From: Cyanosarcina radialis HA8281-LM2
Lineage (GTDB): Bacteria; Cyanobacteriota; Cyanobacteriia; Cyanobacteriales; CCAP-1448
Assembly (NCBI GenBank): GCA_019359615.1
Contig: JAHHHA010000023.1
Span: 43,770 to 107,769 of the forward strand
DNA: 64,000 nt
Direction: 5' to 3'
Position 1 is the first letter of the stretch; each line of letters begins with the position of its first letter. The translations under genes and the position numbers were made by a program. The notes below the pieces were generated by a model. It was not told the origin of the DNA. It did no database searches and was given only the letters and a program-made list of their open reading frames with translations. This document shows, in pieces, positions 35,214 through 42,716 of the stretch.

Positions 35214-36890
35214 CTAGGTTCGATCGAAGTTCGTCAGTTCAAACTTGAGACTTTCTAATAAATTATCTAATAAGTTTAGCTGATGGTGAGCGGTGGTAAG
35301 TGGCGATCGCTCTGGTTCGACTGGTAAATTCATGACTGGTTCTGCTTGTTTTTCGTATCGATCGATCCTTTGGCAAGCTTGGGTGCTAAAGTTACTCAGA
35401 TATTCTTGGGCGGCATCGGTACAAATTTTAGCTGCTGGTTGTAAGTCAACAGAGCTTGATAAATCTGCTTTGTCTGACTGAGGGTTTCGATCGAGGAAAT
35501 AGGTAGCGCCGCCAACCACCGCTGCACCCACGGGGCCGCCCAAAATCCATCCCAATCCGGTAGCAATTGCTACTGGAGTGAGATCGGGATCGCTCGATTT
35601 CTTTTCAGTTTTTGGTGGCGGCAAAGAGATTTGGGGGGCAGGCGGAAAGGAAATTAACAGCTTGCCAGGATGCTGGCGATCGAAAAATTCGCTAGCTTTA
35701 TTTACCCAATGTTCGATCGCTTGTTGGCGTTCTAATACTGCTGGTTTCAGTATGTTATTTTCCCAGGTACTAAATGTGCCTTGTTGCAATGCTGTGGCTA
35801 ATTCAGTTTGATAAAGTTCTAAAAGTTTTGGCAGGTAGAGCCAGCTTTGCAAATCCGATATGCTAGATTGAAAAGCTTGTTTAATCAACTTTTGGGCTTT
35901 TTGTTGCAGTTCTAGTTTTTGCTGTTTCTGTTGTTTTGCTGTTTCAATTTGACTGGCGATCGCTGCTCTTTTATTTTGTAATTCTTGCTGGATCTGGGCA
36001 GCTATTATTTCTATTCTAGGTAATTTATAAGTTAAATTTTCTCGCTGCACTGCAACCAAATTTTGCAATGCCGATTCAAATATAGCAAGTCCGGCGCTTT
36101 GGGCGGCTGCCACATCCCCTTTTAATCTTGCCCTTAAAGCAGGCAAAGCATCAACTCGATATAAGTTGCTGATATTATTCGGTAGTTCCGATCGAAAACT
36201 TTCAGCGACAAATAGCAGACGATTGTAAACTTGTTTCTGTTCTTCTGATTCTAATAAATTAAGAAAATTGATAACAAAAATTACAGTTTTAATGCCGCGA
36301 TCGAGCAGCCAATCTCTTAAATTTTCTCGCTCTCCTAAAGTCATTAACTTTCGAGCATCTAACACCTGAACTATCAGATCTGCCGTTAGTAACTTGTCTC
36401 GAACTAAAGCATCTTGAGCCTCGCGATCGTTGGTTCCAGGTAAATCTAATAATTCGACACCAGTTTGCAGCCAAGAGTGAGGACAATATACGCGAACTGA
36501 GGCGACATCTTCATTCATCCTCCTGCGCTCGTCTAGGATAGCAAACCGCTTGAGAATATCCGTACCGGGTTCGCTAATTTCCGTACCGTCAGTTAGAGTA
36601 ATTCGGGTATGAAGTTCGGTTCCATAACGAACGTAAATCGCTGCGCCTGTTGTGGGTATTAGATCGATCGGTAGAGTTCGTTCGCCTAAAATAGCATTGA
36701 GTAGAGTTGATTTGCCATAATTAAACGGACCGAACACAGCAATCCGAAAAATCGGCTCTTCTAGATAATCGCACAGCGCTACGCTATTTCGATAAAGTTG
36801 CGAGTTTCTATCGAGTTCCAACAAACCTAATGCCGATCTAAGACAGCTTGCCAGGTGAGATTTATCATTTATCATTTTTCTCGAATCCAA
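35214..36890 (-). CDS. Dynamin-family GTPase
   Basis: The 558-residue protein has a P-loop FGPFNYGKSTLLNAILGE (about 53-70), switch motifs PTTGAAIYVRYG and DLPGTNDREAQD, and a long helical stalk. A glycine/alanine-rich hydrophobic segment (ATGLGWILGGPVGAAVVGGA, about 450-470) may be a membrane paddle. Bacterial dynamin-like proteins bind and remodel membranes using GTP. It is the last of three minus-strand genes after a coiled-coil membrane protein and a multi-pass protein, which suggests a membrane-remodelling operon. Confidence 0.85.
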   Translation of the reverse strand: MDSRKMINDKSHLASCLRSALGLLELDRNSQLYRNSVALCDYLEEPIFRIAVFGPFNYGKSTLLNAILGERTLPIDLIPTTGAAIYVRYGTELHTRITLTDGTEISEPGTDILKRFAILDERRRMNEDVASVRVYCPHSWLQTGVELLDLPGTNDREAQDALVRDKLLTADLIVQVLDARKLMTLGERENLRDWLLDRGIKTVIFVINFLNLLESEEQKQVYNRLLFVAESFRSELPNNISNLYRVDALPALRARLKGDVAAAQSAGLAIFESALQNLVAVQRENLTYKLPRIEIIAAQIQQELQNKRAAIASQIETAKQQKQQKLELQQKAQKLIKQAFQSSISDLQSWLYLPKLLELYQTELATALQQGTFSTWENNILKPAVLERQQAIEHWVNKASEFFDRQHPGKLLISFPPAPQISLPPPKTEKKSSDPDLTPVAIATGLGWILGGPVGAAVVGGATYFLDRNPQSDKADLSSSVDLQPAAKICTDAAQEYLSNFSTQACQRIDRYEKQAEPVMNLPVEPERSPLTTAHHQLNLLDNLLESLKFELTNFDRT

Positions 36891-36948
36891 GCCGATAACT
36901 CGTTGATTATATCTGCGTCTATCTGCGGTGCGTCTGCGTTATAGAAAT

Positions 36949-37494
36949 CTATCGATTAGCTCGATCGTCAGCCCCAACAGACATCAAATGATGCCGCACG
37001 ATATATTCCAAATGATAAAGATAAGCAGCCGTAATTATTCGTACCAGAGTTGGCAGGGTAAATAGGTCTTTAATTTCGTCCCACCAAGCCAGCAAACTAT
37101 AAGGTGAATTCCCAGTAGGCAAGAGCAAAAATTCAAACATCAGACTGACGATTGTAGCCAGAGAAATTGCCATCCATCCATAAAACCCTTCCCACCAACT
37201 CATCAAACTAGGAATTACGCCTTCAGGGTGATGAATTTCTGCCGATCGAGTTTCGGGAAAAAAGCGATCGAGGAACATCTGGAGAAAGTGGTGAGCGATA
37301 GCAATGACTAAAATCGGCGATAGTAAAGCCAAAAAATATAATATGACTTTCCACTTGATGGGAAGTGCCATTAAATCGAAGCCGAGTCCCCAAATGCGAT
37401 CGATAACAACCGCCAATCCTCGGATTAGTATAACTAGCAAAACTGCACTCATCCAGGCGTTAAAAGCTGGAATCCAAGCTGGTAAATTTCTCAT
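36949..37494 (-). CDS. Multi-pass membrane protein of unknown function
   Basis: The 181 residues contain about four hydrophobic helices: AVLLVILIRGLAVVIDRIWG, VILYFLALLSPILVIAIAHH, YGWMAISLATIVSLMFEFLL and LVRIITAAYLYHLEYIV. I do not recognise the family. It lies 58 bp upstream of the dynamin gene and 27 bp downstream of the coiled-coil gene on the same strand, so it is likely a partner of the dynamin. This is inference from position. Confidence 0.7.
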   Translation of the reverse strand: MRNLPAWIPAFNAWMSAVLLVILIRGLAVVIDRIWGLGFDLMALPIKWKVILYFLALLSPILVIAIAHHFLQMFLDRFFPETRSAEIHHPEGVIPSLMSWWEGFYGWMAISLATIVSLMFEFLLLPTGNSPYSLLAWWDEIKDLFTLPTLVRIITAAYLYHLEYIVRHHLMSVGADDRANR

Positions 37495-37521
37495 AAGGTA
37501 TGCTTGATTAAAAATTATGGC

Positions 37522-37836
37522 TTAGCGATCGCTTTTGAAGAAAATTTGATATCCGACCCAAGCAACTACGCCCACTATCAGTAAACCAGCAATTACCTGT
37601 GCGACTCTAATCGCTACGACCACCGCTACCACAATGGCTAAAAATTTGGCGACATTAATAATTTGCTTAGACAACAGCTTTGACGAACTTGCCGACTCTT
37701 GGCTTTGAGGAACTCGCTCTGTGGGATCTTGATAAACTTCTATCTGTAGCTCTCTCATGCGCAATTCTTTTTCTCGTTCCTGAAGTTCTCGTTCTCGACG
37801 CTGAAATTCGTTTTCTTGATAATTTTGAGGATTCAT
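37522..37836 (-). CDS. Small coiled-coil membrane protein
   Basis: From the ATG at 37836 the protein is 104 residues. An N-terminal charged coiled coil (EFQRRERELQEREKELRMRE) is followed by a linker and one or two transmembrane helices (FLAIVVAVVVAIRVAQVIAG; LLIVGVVAWVGYQIFF). A longer GTG start at 37857 is possible. The family is unknown to me. It is first in the order coiled-coil / multi-pass / dynamin. Confidence 0.65.
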   Translation of the reverse strand: MNPQNYQENEFQRRERELQEREKELRMRELQIEVYQDPTERVPQSQESASSSKLLSKQIINVAKFLAIVVAVVVAIRVAQVIAGLLIVGVVAWVGYQIFFKSDR

Positions 37837-37878
37837 CGGTTTTGGTGCCACTTGCACGCTCGATCTGGTGGTTGTATT

Positions 37879-39075
37879 TTACTGTTTTAACTCATTTGGC
37901 TTTGAAGTGGGAAGATTCGAGGAGCGGTTATAGCTATAGAGCCAGGTTTCAAAGTCATCCTGACCCATCTGAGATGGTTTCATCATTTCGCCCAGTGTCG
38001 TTTCACTATCGGGTTGGTACGAGCGATAACCTTGAGTGGCACTGCGATCGTAAATGACTTCTGTACGAGGAATGCGACTGCGTTCGTAAGCATTAAGCGC
38101 CGTTTCTACATCCGGCGCAACAGCAAGACACTCCGCCAGTTCGCAGGCATCCTCAAACGCCATATTTGCGCCTTGTCCTAAAGAGGGGACGACGGGATGA
38201 GCCGCATCGCCTAAGAGCGTCACTCGGCCTTGGCTCCAATGTTTTAGAGGGGGTCGATCGCAAATAGGTCGCTCTACGATATCTTTTTCGGGCGTAGCTT
38301 TGACGATCGCACCTACAGGTTCGGCCCAATCGCCAAATCGCTCTAGAACGCGATTTTTGGGAGTTGTAGCCCATTGACGGACGAAATCATCGGTCGATAG
38401 GGCGCTGGCGCTCCAAAACGTATAGCCTTCACCGACATCGACTAGCAAAAAGTTTTTGCCATCGGCGGCGGTCAATAAAGTAGATGCGTTCGGAGAGAGT
38501 TGCTGGCAAGGGAACTGGATAATAGCCCGCCAAGACACTCGACCTGCATAGTTGGGCGCATCATCGCGGAAGAGAGTTTGTCTGACCACAGAGTTAATGC
38601 CATCTGCCCCGATCAGCAGATCGGTTTCCACGGTTTTGTCGCCTGAGAAAAAGAGTCTAACTCGATCGCTACTTTGCTCGAATCCCAGACAATAATGCTG
38701 GAGACGAACGACATCGGGCGGTAGTGCTGCGGCGAGGATGGCTTGCAGCTTCGACCACTGAATGTTTAACATCGGCTGTCCGTATTGCTGCATCACCGTA
38801 ATTGGCTTGGAGGCGATCGTCTCTCCAGTGCTGCGCTTCAGGGTCAACTCGTTGAGTTGGCTGCCTGCTTGTTTCAACGATTCCACAATTCCCGATTTGA
38901 TGGTATCAAGGCTATTCAACCCGTTTGGGGTCAAGGTCAGACCCGCACCAATGGGTCGCAAAGCTTGCGCCCGCTCGTAGACTTGCACGTCAAATCCGCG
39001 TTCGAGCAGAGCGAGAGCGGTTGCCAGTCCACCAATGCCACCGCCAACAATTGCAATATTTAAAGGTTTTATCAT
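37879..39075 (-). CDS. FAD-dependent aromatic-type monooxygenase
   Basis: This 398-residue flavoprotein monooxygenase has the ADP-binding fingerprint IAIVGGGIGGLATALALLER at the N-terminus. The DG motif is LLIGADGINSVVR (about 155), and the second FAD motif is VTLLGDAAHPVVPSLGQGAN (about 283-302). These are the three signatures of the PHBH/UbiH/zeaxanthin-epoxidase class, which hydroxylates or epoxidises hydrophobic rings. It follows a P450 gene by 86 bp on the same strand, so both may modify one metabolite. The substrate is unknown. Confidence 0.88.
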   Translation of the reverse strand: MIKPLNIAIVGGGIGGLATALALLERGFDVQVYERAQALRPIGAGLTLTPNGLNSLDTIKSGIVESLKQAGSQLNELTLKRSTGETIASKPITVMQQYGQPMLNIQWSKLQAILAAALPPDVVRLQHYCLGFEQSSDRVRLFFSGDKTVETDLLIGADGINSVVRQTLFRDDAPNYAGRVSWRAIIQFPCQQLSPNASTLLTAADGKNFLLVDVGEGYTFWSASALSTDDFVRQWATTPKNRVLERFGDWAEPVGAIVKATPEKDIVERPICDRPPLKHWSQGRVTLLGDAAHPVVPSLGQGANMAFEDACELAECLAVAPDVETALNAYERSRIPRTEVIYDRSATQGYRSYQPDSETTLGEMMKPSQMGQDDFETWLYSYNRSSNLPTSKPNELKQ

Positions 39076-39161
39076 GGTTGCTTGCTTCTAGGTTTAGATT
39101 GCAGCGATCGACACCATCGATCGACTCTGGCTGGTGTGTCAATCCGAATTCCGAACTCAGG

Positions 39162-40433
39162 TTATGCTACTTTGTCGAACTCAATATGGAGGTATTTCAG
39201 CGATCGCATCAGGACGTTCGGCAAGTATTGATAACCATCTTTCGCCAAGCGAACGTTATTCAGCCTCAGCAGCAACCGCTGGAAGGCGATATGCATTTCC
39301 TTACGAGCCAGCATCGCGCCCAAACAATAATGAATGCCGTAACCAAAAGAGAGGTGGCTGCTAGCATTGGGGCGGCGCACGTCGCAACCCTCACCTGCTG
39401 CGAATTTTGCCGGATCGCGGTTAGCCGCATCGAAGCGGACTAGAATCAAAGACCCAACTTCGATCTCGACATCTCCTAGTTTGGTATCTCGCGTCACCAC
39501 GCGCCACATTCCAGCGGTCGGAGTTTCCAAGCGCAGCACTTCTTCGACGAAGTTCTGTAGCTGAGAAAAATCTGTTTGTAGTAACTCCATCTGCTGGGGA
39601 TGCTTTATCAGCAATAACATACCAGCAGCGATTGCACTGGTAACAGTCTCATTGCCCGCCACCAAAATTTGCTGGATGATACTGAGCAACTCAACCATAT
39701 CGAGCGGTCTTTCTCCAGCGACCTTGGCATTTACTAAATCGGTAATCAGATCGTCCTGCGGCTGTTTTTGGCGCGACTCGATGACATCGCGAAAATAATA
39801 CTGAAAAGCTACGACATCCTTAGCACATTGGATTTCCTGCTCTCTAGAAATCAAATGACTTAAAAGCGCAATAAAAGCATCAGACCATCGCTTGAACTGC
39901 GGCAGATCTGCTGGTGGCACTCCTAACTGCTGGGCAATGACTTTTACAGGCAAGGGAACGGCAAACTCGCTGACGAATTCACAATGGCCTCGATCGATAA
40001 AACCATCGATCGATTCATCTACAACCTGCTGGATCGAGTCGTGCATTTTCTCGATCCGCGACGAGGTGAAGGCCTTATTTACGAGCGATCGAAATCGTTC
40101 GTGTTCGGGCGGATCTGCTGTCAGCAGAGTGTTCGCTTGCGGCCAGCCTTGAGCGTAGATTAGCTGCAACTCATCATCTGGTTCTGCTTGGCCAACGAGT
40201 AAAGCAGCGAAATTGCTAGAGAATCTGCTGGTATCTTTAAGCACTTCGATCGCCAAGTCATAGCGAGTCACCAGAAAAAGTTTGGCATTTGCTTTAGGAC
40301 TCGGTAGCTCCATAATCGGCGATCGCTCTCGGGCCAACTTGTAGAATTCATAAGGACACACCAGAAATTCGGGGTCGAAAAAATCGTAGTCCGATAGCTC
40401 TTTCATCGTTGAAACCATGTTGGTAAATCTCAC
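39162..40433 (-). CDS. Cytochrome P450
   Basis: The 423-residue soluble bacterial-type P450 has the I-helix oxygen-activation motif VAGNETVTSA, the K-helix EXXR (EEVLR) and the heme-binding loop LSFGYGIHYCLGAMLAR with the axial Cys near residue 363. The start is a GTG at 40433; an ATG six codons later (MVSTMKELSDY) is equally possible. It is preceded by a small unknown gene 12 bp upstream and followed by an FAD monooxygenase. No ferredoxin, reductase or biosynthetic core gene is adjacent, so electron donors must come from elsewhere. Confidence 0.92.
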   Translation of the reverse strand: MRFTNMVSTMKELSDYDFFDPEFLVCPYEFYKLARERSPIMELPSPKANAKLFLVTRYDLAIEVLKDTSRFSSNFAALLVGQAEPDDELQLIYAQGWPQANTLLTADPPEHERFRSLVNKAFTSSRIEKMHDSIQQVVDESIDGFIDRGHCEFVSEFAVPLPVKVIAQQLGVPPADLPQFKRWSDAFIALLSHLISREQEIQCAKDVVAFQYYFRDVIESRQKQPQDDLITDLVNAKVAGERPLDMVELLSIIQQILVAGNETVTSAIAAGMLLLIKHPQQMELLQTDFSQLQNFVEEVLRLETPTAGMWRVVTRDTKLGDVEIEVGSLILVRFDAANRDPAKFAAGEGCDVRRPNASSHLSFGYGIHYCLGAMLARKEMHIAFQRLLLRLNNVRLAKDGYQYLPNVLMRSLKYLHIEFDKVA

Positions 40434-40445
40434 ATTTGCGATCGT

Positions 40446-40709
40446 TTATTGCGATCCGGTTTGATATTTTTGACGCAGATCGCCAATTAACTCCCTGGCT
40501 TTCTCTTCGTTCGCTGGTTCGATAATTGGAATTTTTTCCATTATTTCAGCGATTTGGGCGAACAAATTGAACTCAGCGTCCGAAAAAATTTCGGATGGAA
40601 TCGTTCGCAGATAAAGTCGATCGAACACCTCTCGGAAAGTTAGGAGCGATATTTCACACTTAGATAGTCTGTTCAGGCTATCGTAGAGTGCTTCGATGTA
40701 TTCACGCAT
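40446..40709 (-). CDS. Small protein upstream of P450
   Basis: This 87-residue, mostly helical protein (MREYIEALYDSLNRLSKCEI; EKARELIGDLRQKYQTGSQ) has no family I recognise. It ends 12 bp before the P450 start, so the two are almost certainly co-transcribed. It resembles short self-contained helical domains of immunity or adaptor proteins only in general character. No function is assigned. Confidence 0.6.
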   Translation of the reverse strand: MREYIEALYDSLNRLSKCEISLLTFREVFDRLYLRTIPSEIFSDAEFNLFAQIAEIMEKIPIIEPANEEKARELIGDLRQKYQTGSQ

Positions 40710-40819
40710 TTTGTAGACCTAGATAGACAAATAAGGGTTCTATTCGATTGAAATCGATCGAGGATTTTTGGTAGGAGTTCGATATCCTTCCTTGCCAAAT
40801 AAGTAATCACCCCTCTGCC

Positions 40820-41017
40820 TTAAAACTTCTTTCTGCGGTTGATGAATGCGCTTATAGTCCGATCCTGCCAGCACTCAGTCCCCGCCGCAAAGCCTCGACG
40901 ATAGTAGAGAAAGGTACTCAGCAACCGATGTAAGAGTCGAGGAAAATTATTCGTCGAACCATTTCTCCAGCCCCAGCAGTAGAGCTTGTAAAAGTGACCT
41001 ATTTGTTTGTTCTCCAT
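40820..41017 (-). CDS. Small protein with FYKLY-GWRN domain
   Basis: From MENKQIGHFYKLYCWGWRNG (ATG at 41017, preceded by AGGAGAT at 7 bp) this is a 65-residue protein. It is a stand-alone version of the C-terminal half of the next gene upstream. Shared residues are G-FYKLY---GWRN-S---F--L-H--LS-F--YR-GFA-G. The family is unknown to me. The strong ribosome binding site and the paralogy support it as a real gene. Confidence 0.65.
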   Translation of the reverse strand: MENKQIGHFYKLYCWGWRNGSTNNFPRLLHRLLSTFLYYRRGFAAGTECWQDRTISAFINRRKKF

Positions 41018-41065
41018 TACATATCTCCTATTACTCACGTCTGTTCTCGTTCGAGAAAGTAGAAG

Positions 41066-41500
41066 TCAGTTTTTCCACTTGGAACCTTCTGCAAAGCCTT
41101 TCCGATAGTCAATAAAGATGCTGAGCGCCCAGTGTTGGAGGAGAGAAAAGCTCTTGAGAGAAGCATTTCTCCAGCCGATGGAGTAAAGCTTGTAGAACAG
41201 CCCCATCGATCGATCGAGCTTTGTATGACTCTCTTGGCTTACATTTGAGGGCGTGCTGTCATTTGGGAAACGTCGCATTTCTCGGAGGTAAAACACGCCT
41301 CGGTAGCGCAATATCTGGGTTGACTGAGGAACGGCTTCCGGCTGAATCGGTGGAGGTGTATATTCAAAAGTCTGACCCCGATAGATTAGCTTTATCGCTC
41401 CCTCCTTGAGGATAACGTTCGGCGGGCAAGGCTTATAGGAGGATTGTATGGGAGTGGGGGGAGTGTATTCGTAGGTTTGAGCGCGGTAGATAAGTTTCAC
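41066..41500 (-). CDS. DUF4278 repeat protein with FYKLY-GWRN C-terminus
   Basis: The 144-residue protein begins MKLIYRAQTYEYTPPTPIQS, repeats the unit as IKLIYRGQTFEYTPPPIQPE, and has a third degenerate unit ILRYRGVFYLREMR. These are the DUF4278 motif (K-x-YRG-x-x-Y-x-Y-x-P) of small cyanobacterial proteins. The C-terminal 50 residues are paralogous to the 65-residue protein downstream. The start is a GTG preceded by AGAGG. Function is unknown; DUF4278 genes are often scattered near motility and stress genes. Confidence 0.75.
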   Translation of the reverse strand: MKLIYRAQTYEYTPPTPIQSSYKPCPPNVILKEGAIKLIYRGQTFEYTPPPIQPEAVPQSTQILRYRGVFYLREMRRFPNDSTPSNVSQESHTKLDRSMGLFYKLYSIGWRNASLKSFSLLQHWALSIFIDYRKGFAEGSKWKN

Positions 41501-41956
41501 AATCTGAACCTCTTACTTGTACGTGCAATTGAGATAACCTGAGCAATTGTCAATTCGCAATTGCCAATTCGCAATTTTGAGGTAGAAGCCTCTCCTTTAT
41601 GAAGGAGAAAATTAAAGCTGCGCCAACAGGGATCGGGTTAATTGCGAATTGCAAACTGTAAATTGCGAATTGGTTTGACCGCCATCGGCGGCAGATAGAG
41701 GGCAGAAGGCTCGATCGAACCCGTTACGAACATTGATTTTCCAGAACTTACGCAGCAACACCATTGATGGCGGCTGCGCTTTAGCGTAGCCATGCCGCAG
41801 AGGGATGACGGATCGGGTTTATTGGGTTTCCTGCCATCAACCCAACCTACAGCTATTGCACTCTTTTTGGTGTGTTGCACCAATATACGCCGCTACATTT
41901 AGCGTAAGTCCCGTTTTCATCATGGGTTATCGATCGGCGATCTCAAATCTGTGTAA
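41501..41956. other. Gene-free stretch with short repeats
   Basis: The interval carries AATTCGCAATTG-type tandem repeats (about 41545-41670), a GCGTAGCC-type palindrome (about 41770-41800) and a TAGGTTGGGTT unit (about 41815-41855). An 81-codon frame on the minus strand runs through these repeats and is not credible. Confidence 0.5.
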
Positions 41957-42074
41957 TACCAAATCCGGTTGCCAACACCTACTTTCCCTCAAAGGAGCCT
42001 CCGGCTCCCCTCTCCCTTGGGAGAGGGGTTGGGGGTGAGGGCTGGATTGGGTGGTATGAGAGGCGGATTTGGTA
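41957..42074. mobile_element. MITE, 118 bp, TACCAAATCC termini
   Basis: The element runs from TACCAAATCCGGTTGCC to GGCGGATTTGGTA. The core is GGAGCCTCCGGCTCC followed by CCTCTCCCTTGGGAGAGG. It is flanked by direct TAA copies (41954-41956 and 42075-42077). It is the same family and in the same orientation as the 46531-46673 copy on the far side of the NB-ARC gene. Confidence 0.8.
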
Positions 42075-42151
42075 TAATTAATCTCGATCGCGATCGAGAT
42101 GTTGGCGTTTCGATCGGTATTCTGCCTTTTTTTGACGGAAAAAAATGCGTT

Positions 42152-42385
42152 TCAAGCCTGTCCTGTAAAAGGGAAAAGTCTTACTAAGTCAAAAATCGGG
42201 TTTTGACTTGTGAGTGACTTTCGTTGGGGATAAAGTTGGTGTCGATCGACGATAGTTCGCTTGGGATTAGACGATCGCATCTTTTGGAGGTAAAACTCGC
42301 CGCGATAGCGCCATAACCGGATCGATCGAGGGGTTGGCTCGGACGGATAGTATTTGTATGAAATACCTCGGTAGGGAATTTTCAT
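42152..42385 (-). CDS. DUF4278 small protein
   Basis: From the ATG at 42385, preceded by GTGAGGAAAACC, the protein is 77 residues. It starts MKIPYRGISYKYYPSEPTPR with a second half-unit LWRYRGEFYLQKMRSS, both matching the DUF4278 pattern. This second unit is close to the one in the 41066-41500 gene, so the two are paralogues separated by a MITE. Function is unknown. Confidence 0.7.
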   Translation of the reverse strand: MKIPYRGISYKYYPSEPTPRSIRLWRYRGEFYLQKMRSSNPKRTIVDRHQLYPQRKSLTSQNPIFDLVRLFPFTGQA

Positions 42386-42716
42386 GGTTTTCCTCACTTT
42401 GATAAACAGCTTTTTCCATGACATTGCTTTACCCTGGTACGAGCCTCCTCTATTGAGAGGAAGAGTTTTGGGAGGAGTTTGAGCCTTCTTCTTTTCAAAC
42501 AACCCCTAACTGCTTTTAATTCGATCGAACTTCGGCGTTCCTAACTACCAAATTCACTGCTTCCAAGTATCTCAGCAAAAATGCTTAAGGAAATTCGCAA
42601 TTTCTTCGGGCGAAGGGTCTGAAACTTTTCGAGAAAGTTCGCATAAAAAGATTGACCGTAGGTTGGGTTGAACGAAGTGAAACCCAACATCTATGGGGTA
42701 TTGAGGTTCTTTTGCT
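42386..42716. other. Leader region before the DUF4278 gene
   Basis: No gene is seen in this gap. It contains AAGAGTTTTGGGAGGAGTTT-like purine-rich stretches, the end of the NB-ARC gene region and a TAGGTTGGGTT repeat (about 42660-42690). Nothing else stands out. Confidence 0.4.

Noticed and set aside
41638..41883. 81-codon open frame in the repeat-rich gap
   Set aside because: It is composed of AATTCGCAATTG and TAGGTTGGGTT repeats, and no protein family fits.
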